Notes under the pieces: model-generated
The model's input: only the letters and a program-made list of their open reading frames with translations
Database searches by the model: none
Told to the model about the DNA's origin: nothing
Assembly (NCBI RefSeq): GCF_009765225.1
Contig: NZ_VMSF01000001.1
Span: 2,666,001 to 2,730,000 of the forward strand
DNA length: 64,000 bases
Source of the DNA: Leifsonia sp. AG29
GTDB taxonomy: Bacteria; Actinomycetota; Actinomycetes; Actinomycetales; Microbacteriaceae
Reading direction: 5' to 3'
In this document: piece after piece, positions 34,059-42,344 of the stretch
Layout of the letters: each line of letters opens with the position of its first letter
Numbering within the stretch: position 1 is the stretch's first letter
Position numbers and translations under genes: made by a program

Positions 34059-34973
34059 GTGACCACAAACCCCATTTGCATGGGAATCGACGCGGGAGGC
34101 TCGACGCTGCGCATCGCAAGCGGACAGCGCGGAGCCCAGTTACGCGTGTCGCGGGTTGCCGTTCCGAGCAACGTCACCACCCTTGGGCCGGAGCCGTTCA
34201 GCCACGCCATCGCCGACCAGATCGCGGCACACGTCGTCGACGGAAGGGTTCCGGATTCGATCGCCATCGGCGTTGCCGGGTTAGACCCCGACACTCGCGA
34301 CGAGGTTCAGCTCCGCCTAGTGCGCGCGCTCTCGGAACGACGGCTGAAGGTGACACTGTCGGTTCACACCGATGCCGAGGTCGCTTTCGCCGTGGCCGGC
34401 GCGAAGCAGTCGGGGACGGTCTTGATCGCTGGCACCGGCGCCCTGGCGAGTCGGATCGAGGAAGGACGGGAGGTCGGGTCGGTCGACGGTAACGGGTCTG
34501 CATTGGGTGACTTCGGAGGCGGATACTGGATCGGACTCGAAGCCGCGCGAGGCGCGCTACGCGACTGGGAACTGGTCGGCTATCGTTCGCAGCTGATGTC
34601 GTCCTTGATCTCAACGTTCGATATCGACCCCGACCGGTTGAGGTGGAGCACCATCGAGAGGTTCCGCTCTCTGTCTGTCTCGGAAATCGCGTCGTTCGCC
34701 CAGGCTGTCCTGGTCAGCGCCGCTAGCAATGACGGACGATCGCTCGACGTGGTCCATCGAGCGGCCGATTATCTCGTCGAGTCAGCACTCGCCGTGAGTC
34801 GTGGTGGTGAAGTGAGCCGGCGCAAGCTCGTTCTCGCAGGCAGCTTGCTCACGCATGAGAACGCGCTCAGCCGCCGCGTGAGATCACTACTAGCGTCGCA
34901 CTTCCGCGCGGTCATGCCCGCTCCCGAACCGGTGCTCGGAGCACTCGAGATCGCTTGGTCCGAGACTCGGTGA
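34059..34973 (+). CDS. N-acetylglucosamine kinase-like protein (BadF/BcrA ATPase family)
   Basis: 304-aa sugar kinase of the ASKHA fold: phosphate-1 loop GIDAGGSTLRIA (residues 9-20), acidic block VHTDAEVAFAVAG, phosphate-2 loop VLIAGTGALASR and GNGSALGDFGGGYWIGLEA. It would phosphorylate GlcNAc released by the GH20 enzyme, giving the substrate for NagA. GTG 34059 has GAAGGAG five bases upstream. Divergent from rpiR and presumably co-regulated. Confidence 0.88.
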   Translation: MTTNPICMGIDAGGSTLRIASGQRGAQLRVSRVAVPSNVTTLGPEPFSHAIADQIAAHVVDGRVPDSIAIGVAGLDPDTRDEVQLRLVRALSERRLKVTLSVHTDAEVAFAVAGAKQSGTVLIAGTGALASRIEEGREVGSVDGNGSALGDFGGGYWIGLEAARGALRDWELVGYRSQLMSSLISTFDIDPDRLRWSTIERFRSLSVSEIASFAQAVLVSAASNDGRSLDVVHRAADYLVESALAVSRGGEVSRRKLVLAGSLLTHENALSRRVRSLLASHFRAVMPAPEPVLGALEIAWSETR

Positions 34974-34975
34974 AT

Positions 34976-35353
34976 TTACGGACCCCAACACACTTGCAGC
35001 TTCAGCGGACCGCTGATCAGCCAGTGATGACCGAATGGATCGACCACGCGGCCTTGACGAATCCCGTAGGGCTGATCAGCGACGGCGAACATCTCCTCGG
35101 CACCCATCGCGATCGCCCGGGCTGCCACGCCGTCGGGGTCAGCGGCATCCGGGTGAATGCGGACGGTTGTCCCACCAACGGATTCAGCACTGAGTGTCCG
35201 AAGTTCGACGTCTTCGGTGGCTACCCCGATCGTGCACCCGTCGATCGTCAGCACAGCGACCTGGGCACCGTCATCCGATCGGATACGTTCCGTCTCCTCA
35301 ACAGCCCCGAACGCCTCACGATAAAACGCGACAGCCGCATCCACATCCTTCAC
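34976..35353 (-). CDS. VOC family protein with a nonsense codon near its natural start (possible pseudogene)
   Basis: 125 aa from GTG 35353: KDVDAAVAFYREAFGAVEE, a central TTVRIHPDAADPDG and GRVVDPFGHHWLISGP, a glyoxalase/PhnB-like VOC fold. Homologues normally begin a little earlier: the same frame reads MTTI, then TAG (35366-35368), then PFLAV before this GTG. Thus the first beta strand is split off by a stop at codon 5 counted from ATG 35380. Translation may restart at the GTG, but the protein would lack strand 1. It converges on the kinase gene with only 2 nt between stops. Confidence 0.6.
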   Translation of the reverse strand: MKDVDAAVAFYREAFGAVEETERIRSDDGAQVAVLTIDGCTIGVATEDVELRTLSAESVGGTTVRIHPDAADPDGVAARAIAMGAEEMFAVADQPYGIRQGRVVDPFGHHWLISGPLKLQVCWGP

Positions 35354-35495
35354 GGCAAGAAATGGCTAGATCGTCGTCATCCCGACACGCTACTCGGATG
35401 CCCACGGATCGTGGGGTCGAGGTCGGACACCTGCTCAATATTCGCCAGATGACCTGTTACCGCGGAGTTACCGCAACCTCGACCAGTGGCATGAG

Positions 35496-35535
35496 AAAAC
35501 CCCCGGATCCCTTGTGAACACTGGGATCGCGGGGG
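35496..35535 (-). terminator. Terminator beyond the tRNA-Ser 3' fragment
   Basis: On the minus strand a hairpin (right arm 35523-35535, left arm 35500-35511, 11-nt loop) ends in GGGGGTTTT. It sits 9 nt past the tRNA 3'-end duplicate exactly as the terminator at 48642-48667 follows the intact tRNA, and shares the AAAACCCCCGG end, suggesting it is the original tRNA terminator. Confidence 0.7.
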
Positions 35536-35543
35536 CTTGAATG

Positions 35544-35569
35544 TGGCGGTACCGGTGGGATTTGAACCC
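35544..35569 (-). repeat. attachment-site-like duplicate of the tRNA-Ser 3' end
   Basis: These 26 bases are identical to 48671-48696, the T-arm, acceptor strand and CCA end of tRNA-Ser(CGA), in the same orientation. The sequence diverges completely beyond 35569 and the rest of a tRNA cannot be folded. A direct repeat of the tRNA 3' end is the normal result of site-specific integration by a tyrosine integrase. Confidence 0.85.
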
Positions 35570-35869
35570 TAATTCGGGACCTAAAGTCCCTTGGTATACG
35601 GGCTAAATTCCGCGAAATGTCAACGAAGTTGGGCCTCTGTGGTCTCGTAGAACCTCATTCGAGCTCACACGATTGTAGTCAAAATGTAGTAAAACGCGGC
35701 TCGGTCTGGAATGTAAAATTAGTACGCTAGCACAGCAGCTCCCTCTGCGGCGAAAGCTTCAGTCCGTCTTGCGTCCCCACTCATAGCAAGCTTCCGGACG
35801 CTTTGGGCTGGCGTCGGGTCTCAGCGGCCAATCGCTCACAGGACGTGCGATCGAGCGCTCTGGGGCCAC
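35570..35869. other. Non-coding stretch inside the island end with integrase-arm-like repeats
   Basis: About 300 nt without a gene, less GC-rich than the surroundings. It contains GGGAC-CTAAA-GTCCC (35576-35590) and the 11-bp direct repeat TGTAGTcaaaa/TGTAGTaaaac (35674-35695). Short direct repeats of this kind beside a tRNA-derived core resemble arm sites of phage-type integrases. No integrase gene or fragment is readable in either strand. Confidence 0.5.
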
Positions 35870-35882
35870 TAGAGTCCGATGT

Positions 35883-36806
35883 GTGAGCAAGGTGGAGGCG
35901 AATGCTTCAGTTGCCTACAGCGCTGACTTGGAGGCTCTCCAGCTGCTGGCGCTCGTGGCGGAGACGGGTAGCTTCTCGATGGCTGCTCGACGGCGGGGCT
36001 TGACGCAGCAGGCCGTGTCAGGACGGATGGCAGCCTTAGAGAGGCGGCTCGGGGTTTCGTTGTTGCAGCGGTCGAGCAAAGGCACTGTTCTCACTCCCGA
36101 TGGGCAGGTGATCGCGGATTGGGCCGCACCGTTGTTGGAGGCGGCCGACCAGTTCGATGTTGCGGTGAGAACGCTTCGCGGAACTCGACAGTCCACATTG
36201 CGGCTCGCAGCGAGCATGACCATTGCGGAGGCCCTCGCCCCGCGATGGTTGAGCAGACTGCGTCGCCTCGACCCCGAAATCGCTGTCGGATTGACCGCCA
36301 TAAACAGTTCGTCTGTTATTGATCTGGTCACCTCGGGGTCTGTGGATATCGGATTCATCGAGACACCGGATTACCCAGTGGACCTGATGCAGAAGCTGAT
36401 CGCCACCGACGAATTGGTCGTCGTGGTCGGGAAAGGCCACCCGTGGCAACGTCGACGTTCCGGGATCACGCCGGAAGAATTGGCAGCTGCGCCGCTGGTC
36501 GCACGAGAGGGTGGCTCAGGAACGCGACGGGCCCTCGAGGAAGCTCTCGAGACTCGTGGCCTTCACCCGGCCCCTCCGTCACTGGAGCTCTCGTCGACCT
36601 CGGCCATCCGCGCTACGGTGTCCTCCGGGTCCGACGCGGCCGTTCTGTCCATCCTGGTTGTGAAGGAGCAACTAGGAGCGGGGACGCTTTTCAAAGTGCC
36701 TGTGCGCGGCATGCGCATCATCCGGCCCTTGACGGCCGTGTGGCTGTCCGGAGGCGCGGAGAACCCAGCTGTCGAACGCCTGATGAGCATCGTCCGCTCC
36801 GAGTGA
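35883..36806 (+). CDS. LysR-family transcriptional regulator
   Basis: 307 aa. The HTH is LEALQLLALVAETGSFSMAA, then RRGLTQQAVSGRMAALERRLG; a LysR substrate domain follows (TLRLAASMTIAEALAPRWLS, VDIGFIETPD, LVVVVGKGHPW). GTG 35883 has TAGAGT 7 nt upstream, a leaderless layout. First gene inside the tRNA-bounded island. LysR genes usually control a neighbour; here the nearest is a convergent VOC gene and then a TDT transporter, so the target is uncertain. Confidence 0.9.
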   Translation: MSKVEANASVAYSADLEALQLLALVAETGSFSMAARRRGLTQQAVSGRMAALERRLGVSLLQRSSKGTVLTPDGQVIADWAAPLLEAADQFDVAVRTLRGTRQSTLRLAASMTIAEALAPRWLSRLRRLDPEIAVGLTAINSSSVIDLVTSGSVDIGFIETPDYPVDLMQKLIATDELVVVVGKGHPWQRRRSGITPEELAAAPLVAREGGSGTRRALEEALETRGLHPAPPSLELSSTSAIRATVSSGSDAAVLSILVVKEQLGAGTLFKVPVRGMRIIRPLTAVWLSGGAENPAVERLMSIVRSE

Positions 36807-36895
36807 TGGTGCACACGGCGTCCGATCGGACCAGGGGCTGACTAGTTCCGAGAAGCTCTTGCATCGCGCGCGCAGGGGTGTACCAGCACGTCTCG

Positions 36896-37345
36896 TCACG
36901 AGACCCAGGGGTTTGTTTCATCCGGCGGCAATTCGGGACCGTGCTGCTCGAGGGTGTACAGCCGAATGCGATGACCGTCTGGATCCTCGATGACGATAAG
37001 CCATGCCTGGATCGCGGTGATGACGGGCGAGTGCTTGATGTGGCGCGCAGTGAGCCGCTCGTGCCACAAGGTCAGGTTCTGTCGGTCCGGCACGGCCAGT
37101 GTGATCGGGTCGAAGCCGCTGTGAGCCAGTGCGCGCTTGCTGTCTAGGCGCAGTTCGAGGAGCCCGTCGACCCCGGGAACGCGAAGTAAATAGGCGTAGA
37201 GGGCGCCGTCGCTGTGCCGGCGGTGGTCCGCCTCGGGGATTCTCGTCGCGTCGAGGGAACGCTCGTAGAAATCGAGGGAGCGGCTCAGATCGCTCACCGG
37301 GATCTTCAGGTGGTGAATGCCGTGAAGTACTGGCGTCTCAGTCAT
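36896..37345 (-). CDS. VOC family protein (glyoxalase-like)
   Basis: 149 aa: GIHHLKIPVSDLSRSLDFYE, LLELRLDSKRALAHSGFDPI, WLIVIEDPDGHRIRLYTLEQ. The metal-ligand pattern of VOC dioxygenases (His in HHLKI, Glu or His in the later strands) is partly present. Same direction as the TDT transporter upstream, 89 nt away, and possibly co-transcribed. Function unknown. Confidence 0.85.
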   Translation of the reverse strand: MTETPVLHGIHHLKIPVSDLSRSLDFYERSLDATRIPEADHRRHSDGALYAYLLRVPGVDGLLELRLDSKRALAHSGFDPITLAVPDRQNLTLWHERLTARHIKHSPVITAIQAWLIVIEDPDGHRIRLYTLEQHGPELPPDETNPWVS

Positions 37346-37434
37346 GCTGTGTTCTTTCGGTCCGTCTCGGTTTCGTTCTCAGCCGCGGGTGGGCGAGGCC
37401 CGACCCGCGCCGTGGTGGTGCACTCGGCGGCCGA

Positions 37435-38517
37435 TCAGAGCCCGGTGACAACGGAGGTTCCACGGCGCACCGGGCCAAGGTTCTCCCCGAGGGTGCGAGT
37501 CGCGACGGTGATCCACGCTGCGACGAGGAGTGCGAACAGAGCGACCGAAAGTGCTGCGATCGCGGCGAGCCCGGTGTGCAGCGCGAGTCCGGCGGTCCCC
37601 GTCACACATGTGCCCACTGGGAAGGTGAAAGACCACCATGTCAGCGAGAACGGCAATCCCTGACGGGCGGTGCGAACAGTAATGATCGCTGCGATGCCGA
37701 GCCACATCATCGCGAAACCGAGAGTGGCGACACCATAGATGATGGCGAAGTCCATGAGAGCAACCGACAGCGACCGGTCGACGGCTCCACCGGAATTTCC
37801 GGCGAGGAGGTTCGCGGCGGTGATGCTCTGACCCAGCGGGCCGAGCACGATCCAGAGCGTCGGAACCATCCCGCGCGGACCCACCTTGTGCACGGCGAGC
37901 CGCTGCCAGATCTGAACGATGACGATGACGGAGGCGAGCAGGCTCAGCCCGAACATCGCGTAGCAGGCGAACAGGAGGGTCTCTCGGGGCTGCCCGGCCG
38001 GCAAGAACGGCAGAAGAAGGGCTCCCGTGGCCGCGGAGACCATCGGCGGGACCACAGGCATGAGCCATCCACCGAACGCGGAGTCGGCAGAGTTCTCATG
38101 CTTTGTGAATGCCAAGTATGGAACCAGCACGGCGCTGAACAGACCGCCCAGCGTTCCGAGAACCCACAGAACGACATCGACGGCTACTGCAGCTTGCAGA
38201 CCGATGAGATCCTTCCCGACAAGAACCGCACCCGCGCCCACGGTGAGCAAGGCCATGGGAGGTGCGCCGTAGAAGTGCGCCATGACCGGATTCAGGTGGT
38301 GCTGCCGCGCCACCGGGGAGTGCCTCCCCCAGTGCACCGCAGTGGCTACGACCAGGAACATCAGCCACGCGGACGCCGCAACCCAGATCAGCAGGGCCGC
38401 AGTGCGCAATCCCGGGAACTGAACCGGCAGGGTCACGGCAGCATTCGCGACGATTCCCGTGCCCATGACGGAGGCGAACCAGTTGGGAGTGACATTGGAG
38501 AGAGAGAACCGGGCCAT
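37435..38517 (-). CDS. TDT-family transporter (TehA/SLAC1-like)
   Basis: 360-aa membrane protein with about ten hydrophobic helices. Opening NVTPNWFASVMGTGIVANAA and FSLTWWSFTFPVGTCVTGT near helix 9 are family hallmarks. Members move anions such as C4-dicarboxylates, sulfite (Ssu1) or act in tellurite resistance. A second paralogue lies at 42341-43438. Substrate unresolved. Confidence 0.9.
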   Translation of the reverse strand: MARFSLSNVTPNWFASVMGTGIVANAAVTLPVQFPGLRTAALLIWVAASAWLMFLVVATAVHWGRHSPVARQHHLNPVMAHFYGAPPMALLTVGAGAVLVGKDLIGLQAAVAVDVVLWVLGTLGGLFSAVLVPYLAFTKHENSADSAFGGWLMPVVPPMVSAATGALLLPFLPAGQPRETLLFACYAMFGLSLLASVIVIVQIWQRLAVHKVGPRGMVPTLWIVLGPLGQSITAANLLAGNSGGAVDRSLSVALMDFAIIYGVATLGFAMMWLGIAAIITVRTARQGLPFSLTWWSFTFPVGTCVTGTAGLALHTGLAAIAALSVALFALLVAAWITVATRTLGENLGPVRRGTSVVTGL

Positions 38518-38570
38518 GACTCAACGATCGCCCGAGCACCACCTCACCGGTAGCCGCGGACGATTGTGAC

Positions 38571-38591
38571 CCCACAAGGCTCCGTTGTGGG
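38571..38591. promoter_or_regulatory. Inverted repeat in the TDT/hydrolase divergent gap
   Basis: CCCACAA-N7-TTGTGGG is a perfect 7-bp inverted repeat 107 nt before the hydrolase start and 54 nt from the TDT start, a plausible operator; the regulator (possibly the island LysR) is unknown. Confidence 0.45.
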
Positions 38592-38697
38592 CTGGCTTAA
38601 TGGGGTTACCCGGAAATCTTCTCCAGCCCGCCCCCCGCCGCAAACGCGGCAAACGCACGACCCTCGACATGAACCGAACGAGGCGAAGGAGCGGCAC

Positions 38698-39537
38698 ATG
38701 GGCAGCATCACTGTCGACGAGGAGGGGTCCGCACCGATCCAGCTGTCCTACGAGGACCAGGGCAGCGGCGAGCCGGTGGTCCTGCTGTCCGGGTGGCCGT
38801 TCGACGCCCGATCGTGGGAGCCCCAGCTCCTCCCTCTGTTGGAGGCGGGCTACCGGGTCATCAGGCCGGACCGGCGTGGCTTCGGCCGTTCCAGCGCGCC
38901 GACGACCGGCTTTGACTTCGACACGCTAAGCGGCGACGTCGACGCGCTACTGCGAGCCCTCGATGTGACCGGGGTGAACCTCATCGGCTTCTCGCTAGGC
39001 ACGGGTGAAGTCGCCCGGTACGTCGGACGCTTCGGGACCACCCGGCTGCGGAGCGTCGCATTCCTGGAGAGCCTGACCCCCTCGTTCGCGAAAAGCGACG
39101 ACAACCCGAATGGAGTCGACCCGGCTGGGGTGACGGGCGTGCAGGACGCGATCGCCGCAGACCGGTTCGCCTGGCTGACAGGGATGATGAACAACTTCCT
39201 CAATCTCGACGACTACGAGGGCACATTGGTCAGCGAGGACACTGTCCGCTGGATGTGGTCCACCGCCGCGGACTCGTCCCCTTACGCGACCTGGGCGTGC
39301 CCGAGGTTGTGGCTCGAGGGTTTCCATGCGGACCTTCAGCGAGTCGATGTGCCGGCGCTCATCATGCACGGAACGGCCGACCGCATCCTTTCCCTCGACG
39401 GGCAGGGTCGGCGAGCCCACGAAGCCCTCCCGGCCGCCCGATACGTCGAGATCGAAGGCGGCCCGCACATCAACCCGGTCACGCACGCGCCCGAGGTGAA
39501 CCGAGAACTGCTCCGCTTCCTCTCGGATCCCGCCTGA
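38698..39537 (+). CDS. Alpha/beta hydrolase, non-heme haloperoxidase-like
   Basis: 279-aa serine hydrolase. Nucleophile in GFSLGTGEVARY (normally GFSMGGGE), Asp in IMHGTADRILS and His in EGGPHINPV complete the triad; the oxyanion region is LLSGWPFDARSW. ATG 38698 follows GAAGGAG with 7-nt spacing; the upstream extension is unlike the family. Followed by an esterase gene 48 nt downstream in the same direction. Actual substrate is probably an ester. Confidence 0.9.
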   Translation: MGSITVDEEGSAPIQLSYEDQGSGEPVVLLSGWPFDARSWEPQLLPLLEAGYRVIRPDRRGFGRSSAPTTGFDFDTLSGDVDALLRALDVTGVNLIGFSLGTGEVARYVGRFGTTRLRSVAFLESLTPSFAKSDDNPNGVDPAGVTGVQDAIAADRFAWLTGMMNNFLNLDDYEGTLVSEDTVRWMWSTAADSSPYATWACPRLWLEGFHADLQRVDVPALIMHGTADRILSLDGQGRRAHEALPAARYVEIEGGPHINPVTHAPEVNRELLRFLSDPA

Positions 39538-39585
39538 CCGGGGGGACAGCCCATCGGATAGCGGAACATCGAAAGAAGGATCATC

Positions 39586-40545
39586 ATGTCCGACATCGTC
39601 CTCGAACCAGGCGCTCAGGCCATTGCCGACGCGTCCGCCAACCCCCCGTTCCTCTACGAACTCGACGTCGAGGCTGCCCGCAAAGTCCTCGACGACCTCC
39701 AAGCGCAACCGGTCGACAAGGTCGAGATCGGCGAAGACAAGTGGATCACGGTGCCCGCCGACGTCGGCGACGTTCGGGTCCGCATCATCAAACCCGTCGG
39801 CGCGACCGGGCTGCTCCCGGTCATCCTCTACGTGCACGGCGGAGGCTGGATCCTAGGCAACTCCGGCACCCACGATCGGCTCATCCGCGAACTCTGCGCC
39901 GGAGCCGACGCAGCCCTCGTCTTCGTCGAGTATGACCGTTCCCCTGAGGCGAAGTACCCGACAGCGATCGAGCAGGCGTACGCGACCGCGCAATGGATCA
40001 CTCGGGACGGGAGCGCCGAAGGACTCGACGGCACACGGATGGCGGTCGCCGGAGACTCGGTCGGAGGGAACATGACCGCCGCGTTGGCCATACTCGCCAA
40101 GCAACGCGGCGACGTCACCTTCGTCCACCAGTCCCTGTACTACCCGGTGACGGACGCCGACCGGAACACAGAGAGCTACAAGACCTTCGCTGACGGCCCG
40201 TTCCTCCTCGCCGAGAGCATGGCCTGGTTCTGGGATGCCTATCTTCCCGACGTCAGCCGCCGTTCCGAGATCACCGCCTCCCCACTCAAGGCAACGCTCG
40301 AAGATCTTCGCGGACTACCACCGGCACTCGTGATCGTCGATCAGAACGATGTGCTGCGCGACGAAGGTGAAGCTTATGCGGCCAAGCTCGTCCAAGCCGG
40401 GGTACCGACGACGAGCGTGCGCTACAACCACGTCACCCACGACTTCATGATGCTCAACCCCGAACGCGTCACGCAGGGGACAACGGCGGCCATCGAGCAA
40501 GCCATCGACGTGCTCCGAAAGGCCCTCGGAACTCAGCGAATTTAG
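39586..40545 (+). CDS. Alpha/beta hydrolase, hormone-sensitive-lipase-like esterase
   Basis: 319-aa esterase with the HSL oxyanion motif LYVHGGGWILGNSG, nucleophile in AVAGDSVGGNMTA, Asp in VIVDQNDVLRDEGEAYA and His in VTHDFMML. ATG 39586 follows GAAAGAAGGA. Pairs with the haloperoxidase-like hydrolase upstream. Ends before a strong terminator hairpin. Confidence 0.92.
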   Translation: MSDIVLEPGAQAIADASANPPFLYELDVEAARKVLDDLQAQPVDKVEIGEDKWITVPADVGDVRVRIIKPVGATGLLPVILYVHGGGWILGNSGTHDRLIRELCAGADAALVFVEYDRSPEAKYPTAIEQAYATAQWITRDGSAEGLDGTRMAVAGDSVGGNMTAALAILAKQRGDVTFVHQSLYYPVTDADRNTESYKTFADGPFLLAESMAWFWDAYLPDVSRRSEITASPLKATLEDLRGLPPALVIVDQNDVLRDEGEAYAAKLVQAGVPTTSVRYNHVTHDFMMLNPERVTQGTTAAIEQAIDVLRKALGTQRI

Positions 40546-40569
40546 CGAATCTTACGGGGCGAGATCATC

Positions 40570-40604
40570 GATGTCCGGCGCCTGCTCTCCAGGCGCCGGG
40601 CATC
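40570..40604. terminator. Bidirectional terminator-like hairpin
   Basis: CCGGCGCCTG (40575-40584) and CAGGCGCCGG (40590-40599) make a perfect 10-bp stem with loop CTCTC; GATG/CATC extends it after one mismatch. Lies between convergent genes. Confidence 0.75.
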
Positions 40605-40625
40605 GCATCGCCGACGAATGGCTCT

Positions 40626-41006
40626 TCATCCGTCGCCGACGAACGGAAGCTCGCGTCGCTCGACGATCTCGAGCGCCTGTTCGGGTCCGCCGCGTACCAC
40701 CAGCGCGGCATGGAACTCGGTGAAGACCCGACTGAGGAACAAGGACGCTGGAATTCCCGTGACACGGAATTCGACGGCCGCCTCCGCCGGCATGTCGCCC
40801 TCTTGGGCGGTGAGGATGATCTCGCCATCGGAGCCTTGTGCCAACACCAGATCTATCGCGACGATGCGCCATCGGTCAGCATCCAGGCCGACGGCTTCGC
40901 TCAGCGATGGGTGACGGATCAAGACGTGCTGATCCGCCCACGCCTCGCCTTCCCAATCTGCGTAAGCTTCGCCGGCGTCGAGCGGACTCCATCGTCTCCT
41001 GGTCAT
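40626..41006 (-). CDS. Hypothetical protein
   Basis: 126 aa starting MTRRRWSPLDAGEAYADWEG; GGAG lies 10 nt before ATG 41006. The product is acidic, without membrane segments, and reads like an alpha/beta protein (WRIVAIDLVLAQGSDGEIIL, EFRVTGIPASLFLSRVFTEF). I do not recognise the family. It follows the TauE gene in the same direction (85 nt after its stop) and converges on the esterase. Codon bias looks normal, supporting a real gene. Confidence 0.6.
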   Translation of the reverse strand: MTRRRWSPLDAGEAYADWEGEAWADQHVLIRHPSLSEAVGLDADRWRIVAIDLVLAQGSDGEIILTAQEGDMPAEAAVEFRVTGIPASLFLSRVFTEFHAALVVRGGPEQALEIVERRELPFVGDG

Positions 41007-41091
41007 GAAGCGTTCTCCAATCCACAGGCGAAGGGGGTTCGGCGTCCTCAAGGACGGCGTCCACGACGACATTCCTGGAGCGCGCTTTTCA

Positions 41092-41919
41092 CTAGTCGGA
41101 CGTTTCTGTCGCGACCGACGTTCTCCGTGCGACCCGTTGGGCTTTGATCGCTTTCCAGGTCAGCTGAGCGGCGACTCCGATCAGCAGCAGGCCGAACAGC
41201 GTGCTCGACAGTTGCGGCGGCAACGCGAGCGCGAGCGCCGCGCCGGGGATCGAGGCGACGGTCGCGGCCACACCGAGCGCCAGGCCGGTGGGAATGTCCA
41301 CGTTCTTTGCTCGCCAGTTCGAGATCGTGCCGACGACGCTGGTGGGGATCATCACGATCAGCGACGTACCCTTGGCGATGAGGTCGCTGACCCCGAACAC
41401 GTTGATGAGGGCCGGCACAGCGATGATCCCGCCGCCGATGCCGAAGAGCCCGGAGAGCACCCCCATCACCACCCCGAGGATCACGTAGCCCACGCCGATT
41501 GCCGGAGTGAACGCGACCTCGTGTCCGCGCTGCGGGGTGAGGAAGAACAGCCGTGCGGCCACGAGCAGAATGAAGACGATGAATAGCCACCGCAACCAGG
41601 TCAGCGGGATGCGCTTGAGCAGGGCGGTCCCGGCGAGAGCGCCCACCACCGCACCCACCGAAACAAGCAACCCGGCGAGAAGGTCCACCTCGCCCGCTAT
41701 GAGATATGTGACGGACCCGACAATCGAGGTTGGCACTATTGCGGCAAGCGAGGTCGCAGCGGCGACCCGCTGATTGAGCCGCGCGAACATCGTCAGCAGT
41801 GGAATCATGACGATGCCACCACCGATGGCGAACAGTCCGGAGAGCACCCCGCCGACCAGCCCGATCACGATGATCGTGAACCAGGGTCGTCGCGTCGCCG
41901 GTTCAAGGGTCTCAGTCAC
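41092..41919 (-). CDS. TauE/SafE-family sulfite exporter
   Basis: 275-aa membrane protein with two repeats of the family signature: GLVGGVLSGLFAIGGGIVMI near the N-terminus and GVVMGVLSGLFGIGGGIIAV in the middle, about eight helices overall. GTG 41919 overlaps the DUF302 stop (GTGA), fixing a start far inside the longest frame. Members export sulfite, sulfoacetate or related anions. In this operon, with a TDT protein and DUF302, a sulfur-anion role is plausible but unproven. Confidence 0.92.
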   Translation of the reverse strand: MTETLEPATRRPWFTIIVIGLVGGVLSGLFAIGGGIVMIPLLTMFARLNQRVAAATSLAAIVPTSIVGSVTYLIAGEVDLLAGLLVSVGAVVGALAGTALLKRIPLTWLRWLFIVFILLVAARLFFLTPQRGHEVAFTPAIGVGYVILGVVMGVLSGLFGIGGGIIAVPALINVFGVSDLIAKGTSLIVMIPTSVVGTISNWRAKNVDIPTGLALGVAATVASIPGAALALALPPQLSSTLFGLLLIGVAAQLTWKAIKAQRVARRTSVATETSD

Positions 41920-42344
41920 TGGGCGTCCTCCTCGACGCCGCCGGACGGGTGGTCGAGCTGCGCGGCTACCTGCGCGACGAGGTGGCGGAGCATCTCCGAC
42001 ATCTTGCGGACTGTGCTCTCGGACCGGCTCAACCCGTACTGATCGATCAGCCATTCGGGATCCCGGTAGCCGACAGCGGAACCGTCGCCGTCCGCCCGGA
42101 CGAGGATCCTCAGCGGCAGGTCGTACCCGCTGTCCGGATCGTCCTGCATCAGCGACGTGCCGACGGCCGGGGACCCGAACACCAGTACCGTCTCCTCCGG
42201 CAAGGTCAGACCGGCGCCGCGCGCATTCTCCGCGTGGTCGTAGACGGCGAACAGACTCACTTGCCCCGCGGCGAGGCGCTCGCGGATCGCGTCGACCACC
42301 GCAGCGACGGGCCTGTCGATGTGAGTTGTGCGCCAGTAGTTCAT
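41916..42344 (-). CDS. DUF302 domain-containing protein
   Basis: 142 aa: FAVYDHAENARGAGLTLPEE, VLVFGSPAVGTSLMQ and DLPLRILVRAD match DUF302, a small soluble fold of unknown reaction often linked to heavy-metal or redox clusters. ATG 42344 overlaps the TDT stop (ATGA) and is preceded by AAAGGGAG; the 3' end overlaps TauE (GTGA). Such tight coupling suggests the protein serves the two flanking transporters, for example by binding their substrate. Confidence 0.9.
   Translation of the reverse strand: MNYWRTTHIDRPVAAVVDAIRERLAAGQVSLFAVYDHAENARGAGLTLPEETVLVFGSPAVGTSLMQDDPDSGYDLPLRILVRADGDGSAVGYRDPEWLIDQYGLSRSESTVRKMSEMLRHLVAQVAAQLDHPSGGVEEDAQ

Noticed and set aside
35544-35620. A complete second tRNA with anticodon-like loop in TTTAGGT
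   Set aside because: Only the 26-bp 3' end matches; the GGGAC...GTCCC hairpin beyond it does not give D-arm or acceptor 5' pairing.
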